A program made the position numbers and the translations under genes. A stretch of 64,000 nucleotides of DNA, taken from positions 53,775 to 117,774 of the forward strand of contig JBQMRQ010000002.1 in assembly GCA_052174535.1 (NCBI GenBank). The letters run 5' to 3'. The DNA comes from Arsenophonus sp052174535. GTDB taxonomy: Bacteria; Pseudomonadota; Gammaproteobacteria; Enterobacterales; Enterobacteriaceae. Of the stretch, positions 1-10,870 are shown one piece after another. The notes under the pieces are model-generated. The model worked only from the letters and a program-made list of their open reading frames with translations. It did not search any database and had not been told where the DNA came from. Every line of letters starts with the position of its first letter. Position 1 is the first letter of the stretch.

Positions 1-678
1 CATAACTCTAACAATTTTTTTTAATTCTTTTATTAAATGCGCTTTATTTTGCAGTCGTCCAGCAGTATCAGCAATTAATATGTCAATTTTCTTAGCTTTT
101 GCTGAGTGAATAGCATCAAAAATAACTGAAGCAGAATCTGCAGCAGCATGCTGAGCAAGAACAGGAATGTTATTATATTTTCCCCAAGCTTGTAATTGTT
201 CAATTGCTGCTGCCCTAAATGTATCTCCAGCTGCTAACATTACCGATTTACCTTTTGTCTGATATTGATGGGCTAATTTACCAATTGTGGTTGTTTTACC
301 AACCCCATTAACCCCAACCATTAATATTACATAAGGTAGCTTATTTTCTATAACCAATGGTTTATTAACATCATATAAGATTTTAGCCATCTCTTCGCGC
401 AATTTACTATAAAGTATCGCAGCATTATTCAACTTTTTACGAGTAGCTTGAACAGCTAGACTATCTATAATTTTTCTAGTTGTTTCTAGCCCAACATCAG
501 CAATTAAAAGTTGTTCTTCTAGCTCATTAAATAGCTGATCATCAATTTTTTTACCACGAAAAAAGCTAATAAAACCTATACCCATATTTTGTTGGGTTTT
601 TAATAATCCCTGTCTTAACCGTACAAAGAAATTCTCTTTTTCCAGTTTTTTTAGCTGTTGTATCAACTGTACTTTTTC
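1..678 (-). CDS. ftsY: FtsY, SRP receptor GTPase, NG domain only; 3' end lies outside the window
   Basis: This is the GTPase of the signal-recognition-particle receptor, which pairs with Ffh at the inner membrane to dock ribosomes making membrane proteins. The minus-strand reading shows the N/G domain: the hydrophobic start (FFVRLRQGLLK), FFRGKKIDD, the P-loop GVNGVGKTT near 290-320, the DTFRAAAIEQLQ block and the DTAGR motif. The remaining C-terminal part lies to the left of position 1. The frame is open only from a TAG at 679-681, and no ATG precedes the conserved Phe-Phe pair. A TTG at 664-666 is one possible start. The long acidic A domain of E. coli FtsY (about 195 residues) is missing. 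The retained boundary matches the shortened NG+1 form, which keeps the membrane-binding helix, so a working short receptor is likely. It could instead be an early pseudogene with a 5' frameshift. Identity is certain; the start is uncertain. Confidence 0.88.
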
Positions 679-681
679 CTA

Positions 682-1160
682 ATTTATCTATTTTTTGTAA
701 AACGATTGTCTGTTCACTAAATGAAATAATTTTTGAGACTTTAATAGCTCTTGCTGGGCATTAAGCATTTTATTTTTCTGCTAGTTGAGGTTGCATATTT
801 CAGTTTTTCTAAACTGCAATAATGTCTCTAAAATTACATCCGTCGATTATTCAGCATTACCTTATATATCTCGGTTTAGATTGTTGTCCTGTCTTTTTTC
901 ACTTCATTTTAGATCCTAACCTTAAACAGAAAAACCCTTTTTTTCTTTAAAAATTTGCTATTAACACTCCCTTAGCGGTAAAAACCATAGTGTTACACTT
1001 AAATAATAAAAATATCTTACCAGTGATATCAGTTGATTTCATTAGAACACATACCCTGATACATTTTTCATGTTAAATTAGCAATAATTTTCATGTCATA
1101 CATACTTATTTAGTTCCGAATTGTTATTATAGATAAACTCTGTCGTGCATCCTTAAAATT
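682..1160. other. Non-coding stretch upstream of ftsY
   Basis: This is AT-rich sequence with stops in all frames. It lies where the ftsY A domain and the divergent rsmD gene would be in E. coli. I could not recognise either. A short minus-strand frame of about 25 codons around 690-770 is not acidic, so it does not look like an A-domain relic. Confidence 0.5.
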
Positions 1161-2185
1161 CATCGTCAGATGGCTACTGAGGGGGTATAGTTAAAGGAGT
1201 AATATATAATTGATGATTAGGATTAACTTCCATTGTTAGGAAACTACAAAATCTAAAATCAAGCAACACCCTTCATGCAATCAGGGGAGTCTACATATAC
1301 TTTGACTAATCGTTATGATATATCCGAACTCACATCTTGTTTAAAAGTGTAAACAAGACAATGTTAATGATCATAACCATATTTTCCTATCATTTGCAAC
1401 GACGCGCTGTCACTATCTCAGGAAGTCCTAGTGCTTTCCTGCAAAAATTTTTTCTTCCTCTCCAGATTTTCTGACAGCCAACTACACCCCCCCTCAATAC
1501 AAATTCCTGAACCCTATTTGATCTCTATACTGATTTAAAATTGCTGTTTACATAAACTCAGAAAAGAGATTAAGTCATAATGAGCAAAAAAAGCGCAAAG
1601 TCAAAGACTAAAACATTTAAAACCTACGAGAGTCATGCTTATCTTCACGTATATGTAAATATTTTCTACAAATGCCAAAGAAAACTTTACGACCTTATCT
1701 TTTTATACTTTATGCGTTTACTCGTCTTTATAAGTCTAAAATTTCGGTTAATGCTCGACGCTTATTGCTTGATCTTAATCAAGCATGTCTATTTCTATCC
1801 ATCGAGTACTTATAAATAATAGTAAAAATTTACAGACAACCTTTTTAGTTTACGAAAATATTCAGACACCGAAAAATAGGAATTCAATTGTTATATCTAC
1901 AGAGCTTGATATAATAGAGCACTGACTTAGCCTAGAGCAAACTATTCTCAAATAAACGTCATGATCGAGCAATTTAATGGGTGCATAGAAGTGAGCTGTA
2001 AAGCCATTATTTTAATTCTGATGAAAGATTTGAGACCACATTTTGTATCAATATCTTTAGTTATATAATTAGGAATTACCCCAATCAGTATTGAATAATA
2101 AAACTCTATTGCAGTTTATAAAAAATTAATTCAAAATTAATTCTGAATTATTAAAATTCCATACTATCTTCTATAGAATTAGTTA
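1161..2185 (+). mobile_element. IS481-family element, decayed (copy 1)
   Basis: This is a relic of a one-ORF IS481-type transposase (DDE, rve domain) broken by stops and frameshifts. The recognisable parts in order are a degraded N-terminal helix-turn-helix region (1200-1370), the core catalytic region (YLHVYVNIFYK, then YDLIFLYFMR, 1580-1750), a decayed stretch corresponding to the tDNGKEFtDRF block (1815-1850), and the C-terminal QS-L-KTPLQ region (2080-2160). A 79-residue open frame at 1580-1819 is a fragment of this transposase and not a gene. Related copies lie near 9.8-10.9, 20.5-21.6 and 29.0-31.1 kb, with fragments at 4.8-5.2 and 56.3-56.5 kb. The copies differ by many substitutions and indels, so the family has long been inactive here. 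The ends are approximate. Confidence 0.72.
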
Positions 2186-3238
2186 TTATAAGAATAATAT
2201 TCTAATAATATTTTAATTTAAATTCGTTTGTTCCAAATATTTGCCGTTTAAACTGATCTACAAATCTTGTATTATCGGGCCAATTACAAAACCAATTAAA
2301 GTTAGCAAATAAAAAGACCATCTCACTATAAATATTACCAGAATAATAATTATTCTGTAAACGAAGATAACGATACAGTTGTACAACTAATATTTTTTGC
2401 TTTAACAATAAGTTCATCAACAACCAATAGAAACTCACACCTTAGGAAGGTGGAGGTAAGGAGTATTAGCTAAAATATTATTAGGAGTAATTAAATATTT
2501 ATTAATTCTAATAGTTAGTTGGACAGATGAAAAAATCGTGTTGATATCAGCCTATTTTATTCAATATATCCGTCCACAATTAATCATCCTACTTATTTCA
2601 ACTATAATAAGTTATTAGACTCATATTATTTCCTCTAATACAAACACTACGTACAAAAAATCTCTATATTCAATACAGTTTACACATCGAAATTACAGCA
2701 GTAATAACTGATAACTTACTTCATACAAAGACAACATAAATTATGTTATTCTTGAATCTGAGTCCTGACTCTCTCCTCCAATGCAATTCTAGATTAAAAT
2801 TTCACAATTTAATGTTTTTGCTGTTTATCTGCAAACTGGACAAACTGGTAAACAATATCTATAACTATTCAACTCAATTATCCATGAATCATGATAAAAT
2901 CCAACTTCTATTAACACATCAAGAATTAAAATTTGAGATAATTATCTTAAAATGAAAAGCACTCTACCTCTACTGTATTACTTTCTGATCTATATCAGAC
3001 TACAGACTAATTTTTAATTATATCACGAATATGTAAAAGCGTTATTTTAAAATCTTCGTCTAATCTTTTCAATCTAGATATCATAACTTCCAGTAAAGAG
3101 ATTCACGCATTTTAAATGGTAGATTAAAGTATCGTTAGTCAAATTGCATAAATCCTCTTTAAAACCACAGCTTTATCAGTTAATTTTTATAATAATTGAA
3201 CTAAATTTAATTCTAAATACCCCTCCTCATAAGGGTTG
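2186..3238. other. Decayed or non-coding stretch, nothing recognised
   Basis: This lies between an IS481 relic and an IS256 relic. The longest frame is a minus-strand reading of 78 codons (2202-2438) rich in Asn, Phe and Tyr, with no ribosome-binding site and no family I recognise. A 70-codon plus-strand frame at 2743-2955 looks equally arbitrary. Both are probably chance frames in AT-rich DNA or the last trace of a lost gene. Confidence 0.4.
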
Positions 3239-4570
3239 GAGTTATTAATAAATTTAGTGCATGATGGTTAGGCTATATTTCACTCTCATGCTTCATAAAT
3301 ATACTTTCTATCCTTAAATTGGACGCGTTTACCAGCAGTATCAGCATAAGATCATAAATCCATTTAGCCAGTTTTAGTTTTTGAGTAGACGAGAGCAACT
3401 CAAAATACCATTGAAATGATTACTTTATTGAACAAAAGTGTTTTTCACATCAGCTTAATACCCTCATATTATCGAGAAAAAGCCGATATTCAAATTAGAT
3501 TCGTCATTTTTATGATGTCCTACTGTGCTGACGGAAGTCGTAGACTACTAACAGTTCTTCTTAATCTTTCTCCAGATTCTTAATCGCTGCAGAATACGTT
3601 GAAACCTTGCTAAGAAACCATTAAAAGTTTTATTAGCGGAATCGTGACTCTCTGTTAACTATACCTCCTGTCGCAACTCACCCTTAACTTTCGCTTCTCT
3701 CTCTTTAGGAGAGAAGCTAGTGTATTAGTTATTTTCTGTAGAAAATAACATTGACGCTACATGCTCAGAAATATTTTACTATTGCACTCTAAAGCTAATG
3801 GCACCCCGCCTCCAATAGTAAGTTTGGGAGATACGGTTAAACAACACGCTCACAGACCCCCATTTAAGAAAGTTCAGATAAATTTGCTTCTAACTTTTAA
3901 TAAACATCTCCTCTATTGCAATGATCTGGCTATTTCCATACGGAAAGCCCTATGCCGCTTTTAATCAGCGAGTAAAAGCGATTAGTTTGCCTGACAGAAC
4001 GGGATACACCATCGCCCCCAAAAATAAAGGTAGTATATATCGCTTAAATCACAGAGCTACCACTTCCTACACTCTTCAAGCTATTTTCTCTTTCAGTCTA
4101 CTGATGCAGTAGGTACTCCTAGAGGCCAGGTATACGGTCCATGGTGCAAATCTTGCTGCTTTTTATACGTTTTAGATAAGGCGGTAGCAACGAGCTGTAA
4201 GCATACTCCGTTTCTACTACAATTCCCTAATCTTCACTACTTTAATCTCATATTTCTAATGCTAGCCTGTATGGTTCGCTGTAGCAAAAAACCGTTACGG
4301 ATAACGAACATGACGCTCGTTAATAAAGGTAGTTGCATCTTACCTAGAATAACTTCGACATCCGCCTCAGCATCGGTATTTATGAGCTTCCTGGCACTAT
4401 TTACGAATGCATTTATGCAAGAGATTACGGTAATATCTCGTTTCGTAGATGTTTGTAGGGTAAACTTTTCATGGTATATCACCTCTCTATTATTGAAATC
4501 ATCTATGAAATTAATTAATAGGATATCGTCAGCATCTTCAAAAATCTATATACTAAAATAAGTATAACTC
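3239..4570 (-). mobile_element. IS256-family (mutator) element, decayed, inverted
   Basis: This is a near full-length (about 1.33 kb) relic of an IS256-type transposase on the minus strand. It is bounded by degenerate terminal inverted repeats related to GAGTTAT...CTGGTGTA, at about 3239-3265 on the left and about 4545-4570 on the right. Translated fragments align with better preserved copies in the window (56.5-57.8 and 14.1-15.5 kb). Those carry the mutator signatures LSASTISRLK, an LLII-GT--GRKE block and FYDFP...NPIESTFATV. Many stops interrupt the reading. The short open frames at 3761-4112, 4237-4482 and 4259-4561 are shadows of this relic. Confidence 0.7.
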
Positions 4571-4814
4571 CTTTTGGACAGTTGAGGATACGAAACTGAT
4601 GCGTAAAGCGCTGTAGTTCGGGAACAAGAATTCCTTTAATGATATTTAAGCTGCTCCCCGTTTGTTCAGAAAAACTGAGACCGGATGCGATGGAGTTAAA
4701 CCTGCTAATACTAGTGGTAACCAAGATTAAATTTTAAGGATGAAATAACAGATTCATAAAGAGTTTAGAACAAAGAAGATCCTGTCTGGTTATCAGCAGA
4801 CTTCATAATAATTC
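4571..4814 (+). mobile_element. 3' fragment of a second IS256 element, direct orientation
   Basis: Directly after the inverted IS256 copy, the sequence continues with the C-terminal part of another IS256 transposase in the opposite orientation. It begins at the position matching FATV, runs through MVFKLL---EK-W-RL and the KFKDG-like block, and ends in a 3' inverted repeat at about 4795-4814. The matching 5' half is not found on the left side of the inverted copy, so this is the product of an insertion followed by deletion, or of a recombination event. Confidence 0.6.
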
Positions 4815-5215
4815 CGAATCCATGACTATCAATCATGTACTTATAAATAACAATAAAGAATTTATAGACCGTCTTTTGATCTGCGAAAATATTTAGCTAT
4901 CGAAAAATATAAATTCTACCGTTTATATACAGAGATTGGTTAGTATATCAATTTTATCCTGAATATACATCATCAAATAAATGGTATGCTTGAGAAATCT
5001 AATGAGAGTATTATAGAAAATGAGCTGAAAATCATCATTTTAATTCTGGTCAGGAGCTTGAAATTACTCTAGATCGATATTATGTTTGTTGTATAATCAA
5101 AATTATTCAAAATTAATATTAGTAGTAAAATTAGATATTGCATCTATAAAAATATTAGTTCAAGATTAAACCTGAATTATTTAAAAAAATCATACTATCT
5201 TCCGATAAGTAATAG
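4815..5215 (+). mobile_element. 3' fragment of an IS481 element
   Basis: This sequence aligns with the second half of the other IS481 copies: the KEFIDRL block at about 4855-4870, the mid region with CTEL/YIQR-like text, and the terminal KPELF-like segment at about 5160-5190. The 5' half is missing and is replaced by the IS256 fragment that ends at 4814. The fragment ends roughly 100 bp before the ppa start codon, so it abuts or contributes to the ppa promoter region. Confidence 0.6.
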
Positions 5216-5271
5216 TTAAACTTCTTAATAAGAAGAGTCTATCTAATAGTGAGTTTTCTTTTATTTTTGAC

Positions 5272-5277
5272 TATAAT
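5272..5277 (+). promoter_or_regulatory. Possible -10 element of ppa
   Basis: A perfect TATAAT lies 40 bp upstream of the ppa ATG. No good -35 box is visible at the expected spacing (the best is a weak TGAGTT at 5250-5255), so this is a tentative assignment in AT-rich DNA. Confidence 0.3.
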
Positions 5278-5317
5278 AGCTCTACTCAATTTCTAGCTTT
5301 AAATAAAGGAGATTTTT

Positions 5318-5848
5318 ATGAGTCTAAATAATATACCGGCAGGAAAAGAGCTTCCTGAAGATTTTTATGTCATTATAGAAATTCCTGCGAATGCGGATCC
5401 AATAAAATATGAAGTAGATAAAAATTCCGGCGCTATCTTTGTCGATCGTTTTATGTCTACTACTATATTTTATCCCTGTAATTATGGTTACATCAATCAT
5501 ACTCTTGCTCTAGATGGTGATCCCGTTGATGTTTTAGTTCCAACACCTTATCCGTTACAACCAGGTGTGGTAATCCGTTGTCGTCCAATCGGCGTATTAA
5601 AGATGACCGATGAATCTGGTGAAGATGCAAAATTGATTGCGGTGCCTCATTCTAAATTAACTAAAGAATATGATCATGTTAAAGACATTAACGATTTACC
5701 TGAATTATTACGTGTTCAAATTAAATATTTCTTTGAACATTATAAAAATTTAGAACAAGGCAAATGGGTAAAAGTAGAAGGTTGGAAAAATATTAATGCG
5801 GCAAAAGCTGAGATTCTTTCTTCTTTTGAACGTGCAACTAAAAAATAA
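5318..5848 (+). CDS. ppa: Inorganic pyrophosphatase (family I, soluble)
   Basis: Cytoplasmic enzyme that hydrolyses pyrophosphate to two phosphates, pulling DNA, RNA and aminoacyl-tRNA synthesis forward; it needs Mg2+. The 176-residue protein has the E. coli family length and is collinear throughout. Visible active-site features include Glu21, Lys30, Arg44, the signature Asp66-Gly-Asp-Pro-Val-Asp71 and the Asp98/Asp103 pair. The start is set by the strong AAAGGAG ribosome-binding site 7 bp upstream and by the family-typical MSLNNIPAGK beginning. Upstream lies an IS481 remnant. Downstream on the opposite strand are dead ytfP, tamB and tamA, the same neighbours as in E. coli, so this is the ancestral locus with only ppa kept alive. 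Confidence 0.98.
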   Translation: MSLNNIPAGKELPEDFYVIIEIPANADPIKYEVDKNSGAIFVDRFMSTTIFYPCNYGYINHTLALDGDPVDVLVPTPYPLQPGVVIRCRPIGVLKMTDESGEDAKLIAVPHSKLTKEYDHVKDINDLPELLRVQIKYFFEHYKNLEQGKWVKVEGWKNINAAKAEILSSFERATKK

Positions 5849-5859
5849 TCGTTATCTAA

Positions 5860-6260
5860 TTTTAATTAGATCCTCTTTATCATTGATAAAAAGTATCTAA
5901 TTAGAAAAAATTTGTTTACTTTTTCTATTTCGTTTTATCCAAAAACTACTTTTAATTCAACTAAACCATCTACTAAAAGTTTATAAAGATAAAATAAGGC
6001 CTTACTAACTATAAGATATGAACATCATTTTTCTTTTATAATCTTGAGAATTTTTTAATTCATCAAGCTAATAAACATTGATAGTGTAATACGATAAGTT
6101 TTATATTTTATCGTTACCTTCATCACGTATAACTTCAAGGTTATAATCTAAGTTATAAACCTTATAATCTTTTAACATAAACTCTTCAATATCTGAGCAT
6201 ATATCATTCAATAATGATTTCTCTGTTTATGCCTTAAAAACTGGCATAAACAATCTATAC
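5860..6260 (-). pseudogene. ytfP: ytfP relic (gamma-glutamylcyclotransferase-like protein)
   Basis: Minus-strand text between ppa and the tamB relic includes a stretch reading LLKDYKVYNLDYN, followed by DEGNDKI and a decayed L-ELD-like segment. These line up with the YtfP order DFSIDNYQLYSLG...V-GEVYRID...LAELDAL. Stops and frame changes interrupt it, and the N-terminal VYGSLR motif is not readable. The position between ppa and tamB is exactly that of ytfP in E. coli, which is the strongest argument for the call. Confidence 0.5.
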
Positions 6261-6264
6261 ACAT

Positions 6265-6665
6265 AATTAAAACTCAAATTAATAAAATAGATTAATGTTT
6301 GATTAACGCCAGGCACAACTTCTAAATACAATCTAGGCATCAAACAATAGGTTAGGATTAATGTAGAAAAAGAATTAAAATTCTTATGTCTTTAACTTGA
6401 AAATATAAATCATATTACCACTTACTATAACTTGAGATTGATCACTAATTCCTCCTGAGTATTTTATGATTGATAATAAACTCTCTATAAATTTAAATTA
6501 CTCAAATAGGCGGCAAACCCATCGAAAATAGTTGCATTTTTAATCCTAATAACCAATATATCACTGTATTAAGAGAAAATTCAGGTGATAACTACCAACT
6601 AATCATCGTTAATGATTTTAATAACAAAATAATAAAACTAGACTGATACGTTTACCAATTTTCAT
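6265..6665 (-). pseudogene. tamB: tamB relic with a very large internal deletion
   Basis: TamB is a large inner-membrane-anchored periplasmic bridge protein (about 1,260 residues in E. coli) that works with TamA in the outer membrane. Here the start is readable just after the tamA relic (KIGKRISLVLLF, about 6625-6665), and the last 60 or so residues are readable at 6270-6460 (QSQVIVSG, then LMPRLYLEVVPGVNQTL-like text across frames). Everything between, more than 3 kb in the ancestor, has gone. Stops and frameshifts mark what remains. Both ends of the gene survive in place, so the loss was internal deletion and not truncation from one side. Confidence 0.78.
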
Positions 6666-6667
6666 AA

Positions 6668-8460
6668 ACTAGCACCTCTAACAAAATATAAAATTGTACT
6701 TTGCTATGATCAAAATCACCTACCGGCGCAGCAATATCCAGTTTAATTGGCTAACTGGTGAAATCCAGTTAATACCAATAACGCCATTGTTGACTTTAAA
6801 ATTATCTTTATGAAAATTATTTTCCTAACCAGTATCAAATAAATATTGTGCTATACCAGTTACTCGTTAGATTATTAACTTGATATTCCAATGAACAAAT
6901 AGCTAATTTAAAGCACCGGTTAATTTTTCTTAGTTATTTTGTAAATGAAATTTCTTCATAATTATAATCTCTAATACCGAAGTCACCATCAATAAAAACA
7001 CAGATCAACTGGAACCTGATTAAATTGATTAGCTTTTATCCAATCAAGGTGGCTCTCCTCCCTTACTATAAAATGATGTCCTTCTTAGGGTGTTCTTAAT
7101 CCAAATATTTTGTTCTTGTAATATAATAAAATTGATATATAAATCCAGGCAATATTAAAAATATCAATATATATCACTAACTATCTCCAATTTTGAGTGG
7201 AGTAATATCATCACCTTTTCAGATCTATCCTGAAAGTACCTCTAGAATATAAAAGTGTAGCAGTATTGATTGCAATCTTTAGGAAGATAGCTGAAAAATT
7301 TCAGCGCAAATTAATACTATATTGCTAATTTTTATAAAAATCCTAGTTTCTTAATAAATTCAGGATTTTCGTATTAGATTGAGTATCCATTTAGACAGTA
7401 CATTAAAATCTTTCCTAAACAACATAACATTATTCTAATGGATTTTTTTAACGGAATTTTATAGTTTGCATCAAGAATTTATTTAGATTGCGAAAAAATT
7501 AAAGATAGAAATAAAGTTCTGTTTTCTAGAAATTAATCCAGAGTTTATTTCAAATGATTGAACTCGAGGAGATCCTGCATCGGTAAAATAACCACCCCTA
7601 TAATTTAACATAAATATACGTTCGTAGAGTTTTAATCCTGCATTCCTTTCTTACGTCCTTTATTAATTCAGATGTAACAATCGCAAAATTAAATCAATTA
7701 CTATTAATTAACCGTTAATTGAATTCAGACAATTGTTCATGGCTTGATAGTCTCCCTACTTAAATGGGATAAGACTATTTAAATAATCTTCGTGAACTTG
7801 AGCATCTTTATATTTAAAAGTGCCGAAACGATAACGCTAGCCTAGCCACTATTAAAACCAAATATCTAGTAAAAAGCCTTATGAGTCAATAAAACCTCTA
7901 ACTGATTTTTCCTTTTCTATATCAAAATAACCTTTGCGATACTACACACCAAACAATTAAATCCCTCTTTTAAATCTTCGTAATCACTCTTATTAAGAAT
8001 AATTCTTTTTAATGTTGTATTACGGATTTATTATTTTGTATACTTTTTATCATATTTAGCCAATTCCCTTTTCTTTAGCATTATATTAATATCTACAGCA
8101 TAAATAGGTTTTGCAAGATCAACTTTACATATCAAATCAGATTAAGAAGGAGGCTTAAATTCCTGATAAGAAAATTCAATAATGGGTTTATAATAATCCA
8201 ATAACCTTAATTGTAAACGAATTGATTTATTAACTCTCACATAATAAACAGACATCTGTAATAATTTTATCTTGAGTGATAGTTAAGAACTGAATGTAAA
8301 ATTTTTTGAAGCTCTTCTGTTAATCTCAATTTTTAAACGAAAATTGTCAGAATTAGTAATTAGCCACGGCTACATAATTAACATTAGAAAGAAAAGAAAG
8401 GAAAAATATCTTAGCACTGCAATTTTTCTAACGAAAATAGACTTTATAACGATAAAAACT
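6668..8460 (-). pseudogene. tamA: tamA relic (Omp85-family outer-membrane assembly protein)
   Basis: The full length of TamA can be followed on the minus strand in shifting frames. It begins with a POTRA-like region (IRLQLRLLDYYKPIIEF, about 8170-8230), continues with SDYEDLKEG and RYRFGTFKYKD...EDYLNSLIPFK (about 7760-7980), then a GYFTDAGSPRV-like segment (about 7560-7600), and ends in barrel strands that include RDYNYEEISF, KLTGALN and the C-terminal KLDIAAPVGDFDHSKVQFYI (about 6680-6740). At least a dozen stops and frameshifts are present. The product was an outer-membrane beta-barrel acting with TamB. The order ytfP-tamB-tamA beside ppa is ancestral. Confidence 0.88.
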
Positions 8461-8726
8461 CTCATATTTTTAGTAAACTAAACAAAATTACAAGACCATC
8501 ATTAATAATAAATAATACAATCTTTCTTTGTCAATTTTATAGCTAAATAACGGTCATTAATAGCATGCTAAAATATTTTTAACTAAACAGATTATTAATC
8601 TAATTAGTTTTGTACCGTCAAGGTAAATTTATACACAAATACCTTATTTAAAATAACAACTTTCTTCCAAAAGACGAAATACTAAAAATGTTAGAAACAA
8701 TAATAAATAGAAATAAAGTGAAAATA

Positions 8727-9788
8727 ATGAGTTATGCTCATTTTTAGTGTACAAGAAAAGGGAGATGATAGCATATTCTACTGATTAATTTCGTTAATGA
8801 TTTCAATAAAATTGAGATAATATACCATGAAAGTCTAGGCTTAGAGGTATCTACGAAACTAGATATTACCTATGATTTCATTGCATGAGTTGATTTATAA
8901 TGCTGACAAAAAGCTGATAGTAACTGCTGTTAAGACTCAACTCGAAGCGATACTGATATAAATATGTAAACACTGCATTGTCGCTGGGCGCAAGATGTCG
9001 TCTGTAATTGTTATTTGCTACAAAAAACTATACAGATAAGTATTCGCAATGTTGAGATTAAATTTTCTAAGATTAAAAGGGGAATCCGGTAGCGACAATG
9101 GTGTTACGCTTTCAATAGCTAATTACTGCTACCTTATCTAAAGCGTGCAAAAGTAGCGAAGAGCTATTATCATAGCTCGTTACTTTCTAGACATCTCAAC
9201 CAGTGATTTTTATGAAACTCTGCAAGAGCTTATCTATAAAAACAAATGATCACTTTTCCATACCATCAGCAGAATAAAACAGTAATACTTTGAAATCATT
9301 AGCAATGGTGGGATATTTACGTGATTTAGTGATATGTGCCTAATGTTTATTCTTGACTGAAGCATAAATCATCCTGTTAAAAAAGATGATCGTCTTTACC
9401 TGTTGCTTATTATCAGCGGGACTGCGCATGGACGTAAGAAGCTTATTGCGTTCGAAGAGAGTTATTAAAAATCAGAAGCAAGCTGAACATAACTTTTAAT
9501 AGCTGGTAAACGCTGAAGCTTAACCGTATTTTCAGGATTGCTATAGGAGACAATGCTTGGTTTTTTGAAATACAATGGCAAAGATATTTTCAAACACTGT
9601 AGTTCAATAAAATAACCCTTTAAATAATATTAAAGCTACTCATGTCTGCTCAGAAAACTGGAATCAACTAAAGGGATTTAACCTACTGACTCTTGGTGGT
9701 AATAACATCTAATTTTAAAATCGAGAGCAGATTTACGAAGTATTAGAGCTAAGTTTAACTTATCATACCCTAGGTTTGCTAATAACTC
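8727..9788 (+). mobile_element. IS256-family element, decayed, internally shortened
   Basis: This relic runs from a 5' inverted repeat beginning GAGTTATGCTCATTTTTAG to a 3' repeat ending CTAATAACTC at 9788. It is about 1.06 kb, shorter than the roughly 1.4 kb of other copies, so it has lost internal sequence. The clearest coding block is 9370-9470, reading KDDRLYLLLIISGTAHGRKK then FEESY, the mutator-type core. The reading frame is broken repeatedly. Confidence 0.7.
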
Positions 9789-10870
9789 TATGTCACAAAC
9801 CGTATTAATAGCAATATAAACACCGATTGCGGTATGTTGAGTGAAATATCATGATAATTATCCTACCTCATCAAACAACTACAACACCTAAAATTAGCTC
9901 TACTCTTTAGCCAAACAAAGAGTTTGCGTTTACTTTAGCTAAGCTAAGTATTATGGCAGCTCCGAACTTACTGTTCCTAAATAGCAAAAAGGAGATGATT
10001 TAATGATCATAGCCAAATCTTCCATTACTTGTCGACGCCGCCGTCACTAATTTACAGGAATCGGTAGTTATTTTCCTGCAAAAAATGTTTTTCTCCCTGT
10101 TGACGATTTTTTGGTTTAGTCGTACAAGAATGCTTAAACCCTGTATAGTAATCAATCTGATCTGTATTGTTGTTTATCACAGGCGTATAGAAGTAAAAAT
10201 TTAGATTAAATGAGATAAGAAAAAGACCTATACTCTAAAAGCAGAAGTATAAAGCATTTAAAAGCTATAATCTTGAGTTATCTCCATATAGATATAAAAT
10301 ATATCTTCCGCAAATACCAAACGAAACCTTACGACATTACCTTTTCATATGTATAGATTGTGCTACTCGATAAATTTTATCCGTTTTTATAAGAACAAAA
10401 CCGTGGTTAATGCTTAATGCTTCTTACGTGATCTTAATCGTGCATACACCCCCCCATAGTTTTCATCAGGTACTTATAGAAATAAGTAAAGAATTTATAG
10501 ACCGCTTTTTAGTCTGTAAAAACGTTCAGCCATCGAAAATAGGAATTTTTTGTTTGTGTACAGAGCTTTGTATAGAACACCAACTTATCCAGCCTATGTA
10601 TCCCATCAAACAAATTGATATACTTGAAGGGAATCTAATAGGCGTATAGAAGAGCTGTAAAGCTGTAATCTTGACTCTGGTCAAGATATTGAGATGACTC
10701 TGAATTAATTATGCTTAGCTGTACAATCAAAAAATACCTCAATCAGTTATTGGATAATGAAGCTCCATTACAATCTATGAGAAATTATTTCAAATTAAAA
10801 CCTGAACTATTCAACTACCATGTTATTCAGAAAATAACACCTATGATTAAAGTATTACTGATATTACTAT
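9789..10870 (+). mobile_element. IS481-family element, decayed (copy 2)
   Basis: This is the best-readable IS481 copy. Between 10260 and 10640 one frame gives a mid-catalytic IYLPQIPNETLRHYLFI, a CIDCATR segment, EISKEFIDRFLVC, CTELCIEHQLIQP and a final KQIDILEGN, matching the core of IS481 transposases including the N-GKEF-DRF and N-IEH block. The C-terminal KPELF segment follows at 10800-10830. Several stops split it, so no functional transposase remains. The 79-codon open frame at 10410-10649 is part of it. Confidence 0.78.

Noticed and set aside
1580..1819. 79-codon frame as a possible small gene
   Set aside because: It matches the core of the other IS481 transposase relics and ends at a stop within it.
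4259..4561. 100-codon plus-strand open frame, overlapping an 81-codon minus frame
   Set aside because: Both fall in an inverted IS256 relic and follow no family in their own frame.
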